A stretch of 11,203 bases of DNA from Oscillospiraceae bacterium (GTDB lineage Bacteria > Bacillota > Clostridia > Oscillospirales > UBA644). Below are positions 1 to 6,504 of this stretch, in pieces. The notes beneath the pieces are model-generated. The model saw nothing but the letters and a program-made list of their open reading frames with translations, was not told where the DNA came from and ran no database searches. The stretch is from positions 1 to 11,203 of the forward strand of contig SVMP01000061.1 of NCBI GenBank assembly GCA_015067385.1. The letters run 5' to 3'. The position numbers and the translations under genes were made by a program. How positions within the stretch are numbered: position 1 is the stretch's first letter; every line of letters begins with the position of its first letter.

Positions 1-550
1 TTACTGCTTCGAGAGCAGAGTCAACAGGGATAGTATACTGTTTTGCATCAAGAACGCCGTCGATTCTGCGGATAGCATCGGAGTGTCCCTGGCTGACACC
101 CTTTCCCCAGAAGGTGTAATCTTCACCCTCGGGAAGAATAGCGCTTGCATAAAAACGGTTAAGAGAAAACATACCGGGATCCCAACCGACAGAGATCATC
201 GCAGCATGACCGCCTTGTTTTGCGGCAGCATCAACGGCTGCAAGATGAGCAGGAATATTTGCATGAGTGTCAAAGCTGTCAACGACAGGGAACAGTTTTG
301 CAAGAGTCGGAGTCTGTTCGGGAAGATCGGTAGCACTGCCGCCGCAGAGGATCATAACATCGATTTTTCCGACATACTGTTCAACATCGCTTGCAAGAAC
401 AACGGGAACATCGGGAGTAGCAATTGTAACCTTAGAAGGATCGCGGCGAGTAAATACAGCGGCAAGAGACATATCCGGATTTTGACGTATAGCATTTTCT
501 ATACCTTTGCCGAGATTTCCGTAACCGTAAATACCTATTCTTATACTCAT
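1..550 (-). CDS. ddh: meso-diaminopimelate D-dehydrogenase, N-terminal part (cut by left edge)
   Basis: This enzyme catalyses the NADPH-dependent reductive amination of L-2-amino-6-oxopimelate to meso-diaminopimelate, a one-step route to lysine and peptidoglycan precursor in the cytoplasm. Translating the minus strand from the ATG at 550-548 gives 183 codons with no stop before the edge; the family is usually about 320-330 residues. Visible features are the Rossmann dinucleotide motif GYGNLG (residues 9-14), FTRRDP (33-38, NADPH phosphate binding in the family), CGGSATDLPEQTP (69-81), SVGWDPGMFSLNR (120-132) and FWGKGVSQGHSDAIRRI (147-163), all hallmark Ddh segments. The start is supported by AGCAGG at 558-563, 7 nt upstream, and by a promoter at 607-635. 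It lies on the same strand as the upstream operon but has its own promoter. Identification is very secure; only the C-terminal dimerisation part is missing. Confidence 0.95.
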   Translation of the reverse strand, partial: MSIRIGIYGYGNLGKGIENAIRQNPDMSLAAVFTRRDPSKVTIATPDVPVVLASDVEQYVGKIDVMILCGGSATDLPEQTPTLAKLFPVVDSFDTHANIPAHLAAVDAAAKQGGHAAMISVGWDPGMFSLNRFYASAILPEGEDYTFWGKGVSQGHSDAIRRIDGVLDAKQYTIPVDSALEAV

Positions 551-606
551 ATAAAGACCTGCTTTCTTATAAAACTGAAAAGAATCATATTAAAAAATAC
601 TTTGTC

Positions 607-635
607 AGTATAGCACAATTCATTAAAAATTTCAA
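607..635 (-). promoter_or_regulatory. sigma-A promoter for ddh
   Basis: On the minus strand there is a -35 TTGAAA (630-635), a 17-bp spacer and a -10 TATACT (607-612). The -10 is preceded by TGC, giving an extended -10. It lies about 57 nt upstream of the ddh ATG and 45 nt past the acetyltransferase stop. No convincing terminator separates the two genes, so some readthrough from the upstream operon into ddh is possible. Confidence 0.8.
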
Positions 636-679
636 TAGGCTAAAGTAATTTATTTCAAAAAATTTACATTGAAAGAACC

Positions 680-1177
680 TTAATTCAAACTGTATTTATC
701 AAGGAGAACGGAATAATTGCCCTTATAATGAAAAAATTTTCCGTTCTGAACATCTCCGCAATTTAACAGTCCGAGATGTTCGAGAATTTGCTGTGATCTT
801 AAGTTTTCCGTATGAGTAAATGCTTCAACGGATAAAACATCGGAAGGCAAGCGTTGTATCAACCAACAGTAAAACAAGCGGAAAACTCCCGAACCTTGAA
901 ATTCCTTTTTGATCTGGATCTCTTCCATCATAAAAACACCGTTATTGACATAATACATACAGAAGCCAATCAGTTGACATCCGCAGTACATCAAAGCAAG
1001 CCTTCGAGGATCTTTTTTCAAAGCATTTGAGACCTCGAATGCCCATTCGGAAAAAGCATCGTCAAATGATTTATCAAAAGGGGCAATAGGCTGCATGTTT
1101 TCATATAACAATAAAAAGAGCGAGGGCAAGATCTCATCAACATCCGATTTTTCAGCATATTCAAAATGGAAAGACAT
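680..1177 (-). CDS. GNAT-family N-acetyltransferase
   Basis: A 165-residue protein with the GNAT fold, expected to transfer acetyl from acetyl-CoA to an amine. Seen in the sequence: a beta4-type strand FMMEEIQIKKEF (82-93), followed by the acetyl-CoA pyrophosphate loop QGSGVFRLF (94-102), which fits the Q/R-x-x-G-x-G/A pattern. The motif B-like segment NLRSQQILEHLGL (125-137) follows, where GNAT enzymes commonly have an Asn and a helix ending in GF/GL. The substrate cannot be read. It is the last gene of the six-gene operon. Its ATG is 5 nt after the deacetylase stop, and GGGG just ahead of that stop codon is the likely ribosome site, so translation is probably coupled. A role in re-acetylating or modifying an amino sugar released by the preceding deacetylase is possible but only inferred. 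Confidence 0.85.
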   Translation of the reverse strand: MSFHFEYAEKSDVDEILPSLFLLLYENMQPIAPFDKSFDDAFSEWAFEVSNALKKDPRRLALMYCGCQLIGFCMYYVNNGVFMMEEIQIKKEFQGSGVFRLFYCWLIQRLPSDVLSVEAFTHTENLRSQQILEHLGLLNCGDVQNGKFFHYKGNYSVLLDKYSLN

Positions 1178-1182
1178 ATTTC

Positions 1183-1884
1183 TTACCCCAAGATCTCGAG
1201 ATTTGTACCGTAAAAAATATCATCTCTTCCGCTTATCATTTCACAGAATTCTTCAAATTTTTTCCAACGTTCGGGATAAATATCGAATTCGTACGCATGT
1301 CCCCAAATGTAAAAGACCTGAGGAGAATCTGCCCGAAGATCAAGAAATTTCTGTCCGAAAGAAAAAAGATCGTCCCAATTTTCGTGATGATAAAGAGTTC
1401 CTTTATACTGATATTTATCGGCGTAAGGTGAAAAGCTGTGAGTAACGTCAACTGTTCTTGCGTATTTGATAGGAGTTTTCTCTTTAATGATATTTGCCAC
1501 TCTGTCATTGCAGTTTACGCCGCCGCTCGGATAAGCCATTCCGAGGACTTCGTAACCTACAAGCTCCGATAAATTCACCCTATCCTGTTCAACCTGACGT
1601 AAAACCTCATTATCATCATCAACACATGTCAGATTAGGGTGCGTCAACGTATGAACAGCAACCTCATGTCCGTCATAGATATATTTAATATCGTTAGGTT
1701 TATTTTTTATATGTGTTATTTTAACATCATTGCGAACAAGCGAACCGTCAAGACCGAGAAGCTCGGAGTTAAGATTAAATGTTGCCTTTAACCCGTATTT
1801 ATTAAAGATTTCTATAAGTCGAATATCCTGAGTAACACCATCATCATAGCTGAAAGTTACAGCTTTGTTTTTTCCGTTAAACAT
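1183..1884 (-). CDS. polysaccharide deacetylase family protein (CE4/NodB-like), cytoplasmic
   Basis: A 233-residue CE4-type metal-dependent deacetylase, a family that removes N- or O-acetyl groups from sugars. Motif 1 is TFSYDDG (10-16), with the Asp pair D14/D15 as putative base and metal ligand. Motif 2 is HTLTHP (78-83), supplying the metal ligands H78 and H82. Motif 3 is the variant MAYPSGG (116-122) in place of the usual RxPxG, and the C-terminal motif WGHAYEFD (194-201) supplies H196. There is no signal peptide or membrane anchor, unlike cell-wall deacetylases, and the protein is only the catalytic domain. It therefore probably acts on imported or cytoplasmic carbohydrate. The start is supported by AGGAG with 7-nt spacing. 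It follows the UroD-like gene by 21 nt and precedes the acetyltransferase by 5 nt. The fold is clear; the substrate is unknown. Confidence 0.9.
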   Translation of the reverse strand: MFNGKNKAVTFSYDDGVTQDIRLIEIFNKYGLKATFNLNSELLGLDGSLVRNDVKITHIKNKPNDIKYIYDGHEVAVHTLTHPNLTCVDDDNEVLRQVEQDRVNLSELVGYEVLGMAYPSGGVNCNDRVANIIKEKTPIKYARTVDVTHSFSPYADKYQYKGTLYHHENWDDLFSFGQKFLDLRADSPQVFYIWGHAYEFDIYPERWKKFEEFCEMISGRDDIFYGTNLEILG

Positions 1885-1905
1885 AATTACACTCCTATCT
1901 GTTAA

Positions 1906-3027
1906 TTAAAACGCAGTTCTTGCCCAACCCTTACTTTTACCGTCAACAGGCGGAAGTCCGAGAATCTCACGAGCTGTCTGAACATAATAGCGGTAATTTT
2001 CGATCGGTGTTCCGTTGGGAATTCGATGATCAAGACCGAAAACAGTTCCGCCCTGCTGCATCAAGGGCTGAAGTTTATATTCAAGCTCTTTTCGTATATC
2101 TTCTTTTGAACCGCGAAGCACATGTTTATCTATACCGCCTTTAAACGCAAGACGGTTGCCGTATTTTTTACGCAAAGACACCATATCCATTCCTGCGGCA
2201 GGCTCCGCAGGATACATAACCGTCAGACCGCAATCAAGGAATGCATCCACGACGGGAGTCATATCTCCGTCGCTGTCCTGGCAGAATATTTTAGTACCTT
2301 TTGAAGAAAGCATATCCCATATTTTTCTGTAATAAGGTTTAAGAAATTCTTCCACAAGATTAGGTCCGATAAGCGGACCTGATTTACCCGCCATATCCTC
2401 ATGAATATGAATATTATCTATAACGATCTTATCGCTGACTCTGTCGAGAATTTTAAAAGAAGTATCTGTTATTGTATCTACAATATCTTTCATAAGTTCC
2501 GGTTCTTCGTAATATGCAATACAAGCCCCTTCGTCACCCATCAATTCTCTCGGTGCATCAAAGCCGCCCGGAATACCGACACAAACAAGAGCACCTTCTT
2601 TTTGCTGTTTGATACAGTTTTCGATAGAATCCCAGTTTATTCTTTGCTCGTTAAATCCAAACAAAGGCTTTATTTTAAGCCATGAATCCATATCTTTAAC
2701 GGGGAAATCAAGCGGAAGGGAGATCGTTGCACTGTTCTTACAAAGCTTACATATTCGTCCGAGAGCGTCTCTTGTTATAACATAATCCGGAGTATCTTCT
2801 ATTACTTCGGACTTATATCCGCAGCAGAGCCATGCATTAATACCGCACCAAGCCGTCTGAACCCAGTCAAAATCAAAGGCTGTAAGATTTATTTCATCAT
2901 TTGTTGCTCCCTGTGCTCGCCATTCGTTTTCAAGGCCTAAAAGCGGACCGAAAAGTTCAACAAACATCTGACGTTCAACACGGCCAAAAGTCATGAGTTC
3001 AATATATTCTTCTCTGTTCCATTTCAT
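1906..3027 (-). CDS. uroporphyrinogen decarboxylase (UroD) family protein, non-HemE subgroup
   Basis: A 373-residue TIM-barrel protein of the UroD/methyltransferase superfamily. Seen: HIHEDMAGKSGPLIGP (207-222), FCQDSDGD (248-255), YPAEPAAGMD (272-281), LRKKYG (285-290), GGID (297-300), LDHRIPNG (332-339) and ENYRYYV (343-349). This order is typical of a large UroD-like subgroup found near sugar-metabolism genes. It is not a typical HemE, and there are no other haem genes here. In corrinoid methyltransferases of this superfamily (MtaA type) zinc is held by an H-x-C motif where this protein has C249-Q-D-S-D-G. No corrinoid protein is encoded in the window, so a methyltransferase role is not supported. 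The ATG lies 2 nt after the GH78-like stop with no evident Shine-Dalgarno sequence, so translation is probably by reinitiation. The biochemical role is unknown. Confidence 0.85.
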   Translation of the reverse strand: MKWNREEYIELMTFGRVERQMFVELFGPLLGLENEWRAQGATNDEINLTAFDFDWVQTAWCGINAWLCCGYKSEVIEDTPDYVITRDALGRICKLCKNSATISLPLDFPVKDMDSWLKIKPLFGFNEQRINWDSIENCIKQQKEGALVCVGIPGGFDAPRELMGDEGACIAYYEEPELMKDIVDTITDTSFKILDRVSDKIVIDNIHIHEDMAGKSGPLIGPNLVEEFLKPYYRKIWDMLSSKGTKIFCQDSDGDMTPVVDAFLDCGLTVMYPAEPAAGMDMVSLRKKYGNRLAFKGGIDKHVLRGSKEDIRKELEYKLQPLMQQGGTVFGLDHRIPNGTPIENYRYYVQTAREILGLPPVDGKSKGWARTAF

Positions 3028-3029
3028 AA

Positions 3030-4478
3030 TTAATTATCTAAACCGTATTTTCTTATAAAATATGTGGGTGTACAGCTCCAAGCATGACACATACTGTTTA
3101 TTTTTCTGTCTCCGTAAGGAGAAAAATCGGGATCGTCATGTACATAAATCTCATAAAAAGTATCTGCCCCTTCTTTAACCATACCGCCCCATACATTACG
3201 GATATAATCTTTAGCGATCTCGACCAAGCCAAGCTTTATCAGAGCCTCGATGACATAATGATGCATATACGGTGTTTTTGGTTTAACAGAAATTTCCGAA
3301 GCAATAGCATTTAAAAGAATAGTTTTTGCAGGATCATCGGAGACAACACCGCCGAGAACCATCCACGCCGCAGAATGAACACTGTACTGATAATTATCGA
3401 TCTCATTTATAAATACTAATTTATCTTTATTGAAAAGAAGCTCTCGTGACGTATCACGTTCTTCTTCGAGTAGTTTCTTGTAATATTCAGCCTCTTTATA
3501 TTGAAGTTTTTCCAATGTCTGAATCCAAATATCAAGAGTATAGAGATAAACGCCTTGGTATGCGGTTTTTTTGTACAAACCCGGGCACCAGTCTATAAAA
3601 GCATCGCCATCAACAAGACCGAGAGGATCTTTACATTTTACTGCGGAATCGACAGCGGAACGTGCAACATCGAAGAGATCCCTGAAGGTTTCTTCATCAT
3701 TCGTATAATTATAATAATCGCAAAGAGAGCAAACGTAAAGCAATGAGTAATCGGAAAGATACCAATCCCCCGAAACAAACAGAGGATTTTCATAAAGGTG
3801 GCTGACTATCACACCTTTATCATTACGTTCCGACGCAGCAAAAAGATAAAGACATCTTTTTACTATTTCAGAATTATTAAATGTAAAATAATTTGCGAGG
3901 GCCTCAAGACGAAGATCCCCGATCCATAAACGCCTGTCACGCTTCGGTCCGTCTTCGAAAACTCTTTGCATACAGCTTCGAAGAGTATTGACCGCAATCC
4001 TGTCGATCGATTTTAATTCGTCATCATTTATCTTCGCAGGCTTCAGTTTGTCCATATCCGCACTTGAAACAGACTCAAAAAGAAAATCAGATAAAGAAAA
4101 CTGTTTTGGTGCAGCTTCCACAGTTATTTTTATATACCTTGCTGCGTATCTGCGAGGGAATTTATATACACCCGGAAAATCTATATTAACTACATCTTCT
4201 TGCAACCATGAAGCACAAAGAAAGCCCTTATAATCGTTATAATCGTCCTCTAATTCTCTCTTTGTCTCACAAAATCTGATTCTGATTCTTACGGGAGCAT
4301 CTATATACCTTTCAACATACCACATTTTAAAGGAAAAATATCCGACATAATGATTTCTGAGGTCCAGAGTCAAAACATCTCCGTTATTCATATTTACCTG
4401 TTCAATATCAGGGTATATATTCGTTTTTACAAGTTCAGGTAAATTTTCATCTGCTTTTTTAAGATAATATTCTCTCAT
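3030..4478 (-). CDS. alpha-L-rhamnosidase-like (GH78-like) glycosidase, short form
   Basis: A 482-residue protein resembling the core of GH78 alpha-L-rhamnosidases: an N-terminal beta-sandwich of about 1-145, then an (alpha/alpha)6 barrel from about 150. The motif DGPKRDRRLWIGD (176-188) matches the family signature around D-C-P-Q-R-D-E-R. Further matches are SGDWYLSDYS (236-245), FIDWCPG (294-300), EGADTFYE (436-443) and SMCHAWSCTP (462-471). The C-terminal Glu, the usual general base, is kept as E443, but the signature's general-acid Glu position reads Arg (R182). Classical GH78 enzymes are often about twice this length and many are secreted; this one has no signal peptide and no extra carbohydrate-binding domains. 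GGGAG lies 10 nt before the ATG. It sits mid-operon between the FMN protein and the UroD-like gene. It may act on a different glycoside or by altered chemistry; the specificity is not readable. Confidence 0.82.
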   Translation of the reverse strand: MREYYLKKADENLPELVKTNIYPDIEQVNMNNGDVLTLDLRNHYVGYFSFKMWYVERYIDAPVRIRIRFCETKRELEDDYNDYKGFLCASWLQEDVVNIDFPGVYKFPRRYAARYIKITVEAAPKQFSLSDFLFESVSSADMDKLKPAKINDDELKSIDRIAVNTLRSCMQRVFEDGPKRDRRLWIGDLRLEALANYFTFNNSEIVKRCLYLFAASERNDKGVIVSHLYENPLFVSGDWYLSDYSLLYVCSLCDYYNYTNDEETFRDLFDVARSAVDSAVKCKDPLGLVDGDAFIDWCPGLYKKTAYQGVYLYTLDIWIQTLEKLQYKEAEYYKKLLEEERDTSRELLFNKDKLVFINEIDNYQYSVHSAAWMVLGGVVSDDPAKTILLNAIASEISVKPKTPYMHHYVIEALIKLGLVEIAKDYIRNVWGGMVKEGADTFYEIYVHDDPDFSPYGDRKINSMCHAWSCTPTYFIRKYGLDN

Positions 4479-4504
4479 CTGTCAATTACTCCCGGTAATA
4501 AAGT

Positions 4505-4930
4505 TTAGAATTTAAGATCATACCTTGTTCCGTGATCAAAAAGGATACCGTCTGTAAGACGAATACAAAGGATATGATTATTTTCATCAGATTCGTTAAT
4601 ATGTCCGTTTCCATACCAGGAAGAGAAAACGGATCTCAATTTAGAAATTATCCAACCGTTTTCTTCTGAAAGAATGTAACCAAGATCCGTTGCCGTACCG
4701 TGACACGTAAACCAATCCCCCGAAATTGCAACGATCGGATTTTGCTTTATCTGTCCGATCTTCGAAGAAAGTGCATATGTTATAACATAAAACGCACCGT
4801 CTTCATAATAGGCATTAACAGTCCTGACATACGGAATATTGTCAACAGAGGTAGCGAGAGAAATCAAACTATCCTTGTTAAATCTTTCGTTGAGAACATC
4901 CCGTGCTTTTTGTGGAATTTTATCATTCAT
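4505..4930 (-). CDS. pyridoxamine 5'-phosphate oxidase-family FMN-binding split-barrel protein
   Basis: A 141-residue single-domain split-barrel protein. The N-terminal half has the family pattern: LISLATS (22-28), PYVRTVNAYYEDGAFYVIT (33-51), then SSKIGQIKQNPIVAIS (55-70), where the S-x-K and Q-I-x-x-N-P residues commonly contact FMN phosphate or shape the dimer. The C-terminal part continues the barrel. Such proteins bind FMN, F420 or haem and act as small reductases or oxidases; the precise reaction is unreadable. It is too short and too divergent to be called PdxH. The start has AGGAG with 8-nt spacing. It is the second gene of the operon, 35 nt after the FAD oxidoreductase and 26 nt before the GH78-like gene. 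This pairing with another flavoprotein suggests a redox step in whatever pathway the operon encodes. Confidence 0.85.
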   Translation of the reverse strand: MNDKIPQKARDVLNERFNKDSLISLATSVDNIPYVRTVNAYYEDGAFYVITYALSSKIGQIKQNPIVAISGDWFTCHGTATDLGYILSEENGWIISKLRSVFSSWYGNGHINESDENNHILCIRLTDGILFDHGTRYDLKF

Positions 4931-4965
4931 ACTGTATTCTCCTATTTTAAAACATAAGATTGCTT

Positions 4966-6222
4966 TCAGATGCCAATAAAAGCATTGTTGTCTTTAAGAA
5001 TCTTTTGAAGCTCGGAAACATTGATATTTCGGACATCGCACGCATTTTTGGATGCCAAACCGATAGCTACACCTGCTGCTTCACCGATACTACAAACAGA
5101 AGGCATGATTCTGTAAGAAGCCTGCGCTCCGTGATCCGAAGAAATGCATCTGCCAGCAACGAGCATATTGGTTACATTCTTAGGAATAAGGCTGCGATAC
5201 GGAACAGTGTAATATTTACCTTCAGGGAAATAATAATGGCTTGTACCCGAGCCTTCGGGATTATGAATATCAATATCATAGTTACAAGCAGAAATTGCGT
5301 CATCGAATATAGTAAATGCGCGGCAATCTGCTTCGGTTAAAACATATTCGCCAACAATCATTCGGCTTTCTCTTACACCTATTTCTGCGGCAGTCATCAT
5401 TAAATAACTGTTTTCAAGTCCGTCAGCATGTTTTTTCAGAAGATCATATATCTCATAAACTTGTTTTCTTGCCATTATTTCTGCTTTCGTTACATCTTCG
5501 GGAGATGTCGGATCTAATTTAACAACCCTCGTGGTGTTAAAATGAAGGACAGAAGGAATAACATTCCTGAATACAAGAACATTTTCTCTTTGGTTAATAA
5601 GTTCTCCGTTTTCAAAAGCTTCTTTATATGCCGCCTGAAATTTAGGACCTGACGCGAAGAAACGTTCGACATCAGCATTACCGACACGGAAACAAAGAGT
5701 CATCGGTTGGCAAAGATTATCGGACTCTCTTCCGAGAACAGTGGGACATCCTGCAAGGAAACAAAGTTGAGCATCACCGGTTGCATCAATAAAATAATCC
5801 GCTTCAATGTTCATAATTCCACTTTTTGTTGAAACTGAAACAGATTCAATTTTATTACCATTCTTATTAACTCCGCTGAGGTATGCATGAAAAAGCAGAT
5901 CAACGCCTGCCTCACAAACCATTTCATTCATAACATATTTAAGGTCTTCTTCGAGGAAATGAAGGCGGTCTTTACTTAATGCTTCCCTCTCCGCAAGTCT
6001 ATCGGATATCTTTGTAAAAATACCGGCAGAAAGATCAGTAAGAACTCCATTGATTCTTGTTGAAAACGGCATAAACGGATTAACAAGACAGTTTGCAGCC
6101 GATCCACCGAGAGAATTGCTTTTATCAACAATAAGAACGCTTACGCCTTCTCTTGCGGCAGCCAAAGCAGCAGCAACACCTGCAAAACCTCCACCGAGAA
6201 CAGCAACATCGTATTTTTTCAT
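4966..6222 (-). CDS. FAD-dependent oxidoreductase (FAD_oxidored family)
   Basis: A 418-residue flavoprotein. The N-terminus has the Rossmann motif YDVAVLGGGFAGVAAALAA (4-22), the acidic residue D33 at the end of the second strand (LIVDKS), and the LGGSAAN segment (38-44) where this family binds FAD. The C-terminus carries the second FAD contact region, MLVAGRCISSDHGAQ (353-367) followed by S-Y-R-I-M-P and GEAAG (380-384), which is characteristic of the family often seen beside sugar-degradation genes. No iron-sulfur ligand pattern or membrane segment is visible, so it is probably soluble. It is the first gene of the six-gene operon. A promoter lies at 6260-6288, and AAAGAGGG (6230-6237) sits 7 nt from the ATG. 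It may oxidise a sugar hydroxyl or related alcohol before or after glycoside cleavage, but the substrate is not readable. Confidence 0.9.
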   Translation of the reverse strand: MKKYDVAVLGGGFAGVAAALAAAREGVSVLIVDKSNSLGGSAANCLVNPFMPFSTRINGVLTDLSAGIFTKISDRLAEREALSKDRLHFLEEDLKYVMNEMVCEAGVDLLFHAYLSGVNKNGNKIESVSVSTKSGIMNIEADYFIDATGDAQLCFLAGCPTVLGRESDNLCQPMTLCFRVGNADVERFFASGPKFQAAYKEAFENGELINQRENVLVFRNVIPSVLHFNTTRVVKLDPTSPEDVTKAEIMARKQVYEIYDLLKKHADGLENSYLMMTAAEIGVRESRMIVGEYVLTEADCRAFTIFDDAISACNYDIDIHNPEGSGTSHYYFPEGKYYTVPYRSLIPKNVTNMLVAGRCISSDHGAQASYRIMPSVCSIGEAAGVAIGLASKNACDVRNINVSELQKILKDNNAFIGI

Positions 6223-6259
6223 AAAACTACCCTCTTTCGTAATTTAATTATTTTGTTTC

Positions 6260-6288
6260 ATTATAGCACAAAGCTTTAGAATTGTAAA
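6260..6288 (-). promoter_or_regulatory. sigma-A promoter for the six-gene operon
   Basis: On the minus strand there is a -35 TTTACA (6283-6288), an exact 17-bp spacer and a consensus -10 TATAAT (6260-6265), preceded by TGC as an extended -10. It lies about 37 nt upstream of the FAD oxidoreductase ATG. It faces away from the permease promoter, and the two -35 boxes are 67 bp apart. Confidence 0.88.
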
Positions 6289-6348
6289 GAGAAAAATCGG
6301 TAACCTATAAAACTTAATTCATATCTGTTATTTTTCGAATTAATATAT

Positions 6349-6384
6349 GTTATGATTGACAAAACAAAGGATATATGGTATAAT
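6349..6384 (+). repeat. 36-bp promoter-containing direct repeat, copy 1
   Basis: Positions 6349-6384 match 9041-9076 base for base except G6378 versus T9070. The block begins with GTTATGAT, contains TTGACA, a 17-bp spacer and TATAAT, and ends at the last base of the -10. Sequence on either side does not match. Identity across the spacer, which sigma factor does not read closely, points to recent duplication or to a shared regulator site. Confidence 0.9.
6356..6384 (+). promoter_or_regulatory. consensus sigma-A promoter of the FtsX permease
   Basis: A perfect -35 TTGACA (6356-6361), 17-bp spacer and perfect -10 TATAAT (6379-6384). A transcript would start near 6391 and carry a leader of about 115 nt before the ATG at 6505. 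An in-frame ATG at 6352 lies upstream of the promoter elements and so cannot be the start of this transcript. Confidence 0.9.
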
Positions 6385-6490
6385 TTTTTTATAAGATTTA
6401 GCACATACAAATTTATAATTTTTTTGTTCCCTCTTAAGTATCAAATCAAAAAAGAGAATGGAGACCGGTCATTATTTTCACATATTTATG

Positions 6491-6497
6491 AAAGAGG
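6491..6497 (+). promoter_or_regulatory. ribosome binding site that fixes the permease start at 6505
   Basis: AAAGAGG lies 7 nt ahead of the ATG at 6505. The residues encoded after this ATG begin directly with the amphipathic stretch and first membrane helix expected of an FtsX permease. The 51 in-frame codons upstream overlap the promoter and encode nothing family-like. Confidence 0.85.
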
Positions 6498-6504
6498 TAT
6501 TTAT

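Larger units (their letters stand above)
680..6222 (-). other. six-gene operon: FAD enzyme, FMN protein, GH78-like, UroD-like, CE4 deacetylase, acetyltransferase
   Basis: Six minus-strand genes follow one another with gaps of 35, 26, 2, 21 and 5 nt. A single strong promoter (6260-6288) lies ahead of the first, and no internal terminator is visible. None of the products has a signal peptide, so all should act in the cytoplasm. No regulator, transporter or sugar-binding protein of the pathway lies in the window. Co-transcription is inferred from spacing. Confidence 0.8.

Noticed and set aside
83..613. Plus-strand open frame of 176 codons over the left edge
   Set aside because: It is the antisense shadow of ddh, whose minus-strand translation matches the diaminopimelate dehydrogenase family throughout.
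640..679. Possible terminator after the acetyltransferase gene
   Set aside because: Only a 6-bp AT-only stem (TTTCAA with TTGAAA) is visible, which is too weak to call.
1236..1508. Minus-strand open frame of 90 codons inside the deacetylase gene
   Set aside because: It lies in another frame of the CE4 gene, which has all family motifs, and it shows no family signal or ribosome site.
1906..3027. HemE (haem biosynthesis)
   Set aside because: It carries the signature of the sugar-associated UroD-like subgroup, and no haem biosynthesis gene is nearby.
6463..6470. Perfect 8-bp palindrome GACCGGTC in the permease leader
   Set aside because: It is isolated, its flanks do not extend the symmetry, and no second copy was noticed; an 8-bp palindrome is expected by chance at this scale.
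6352..6504. In-frame 51-codon N-terminal extension of the permease starting at ATG 6352
   Set aside because: It overlaps the -35 and -10 of the permease promoter, has no ribosome site, and encodes no family-like sequence. The ATG at 6505 has AAAGAGG at the right distance.
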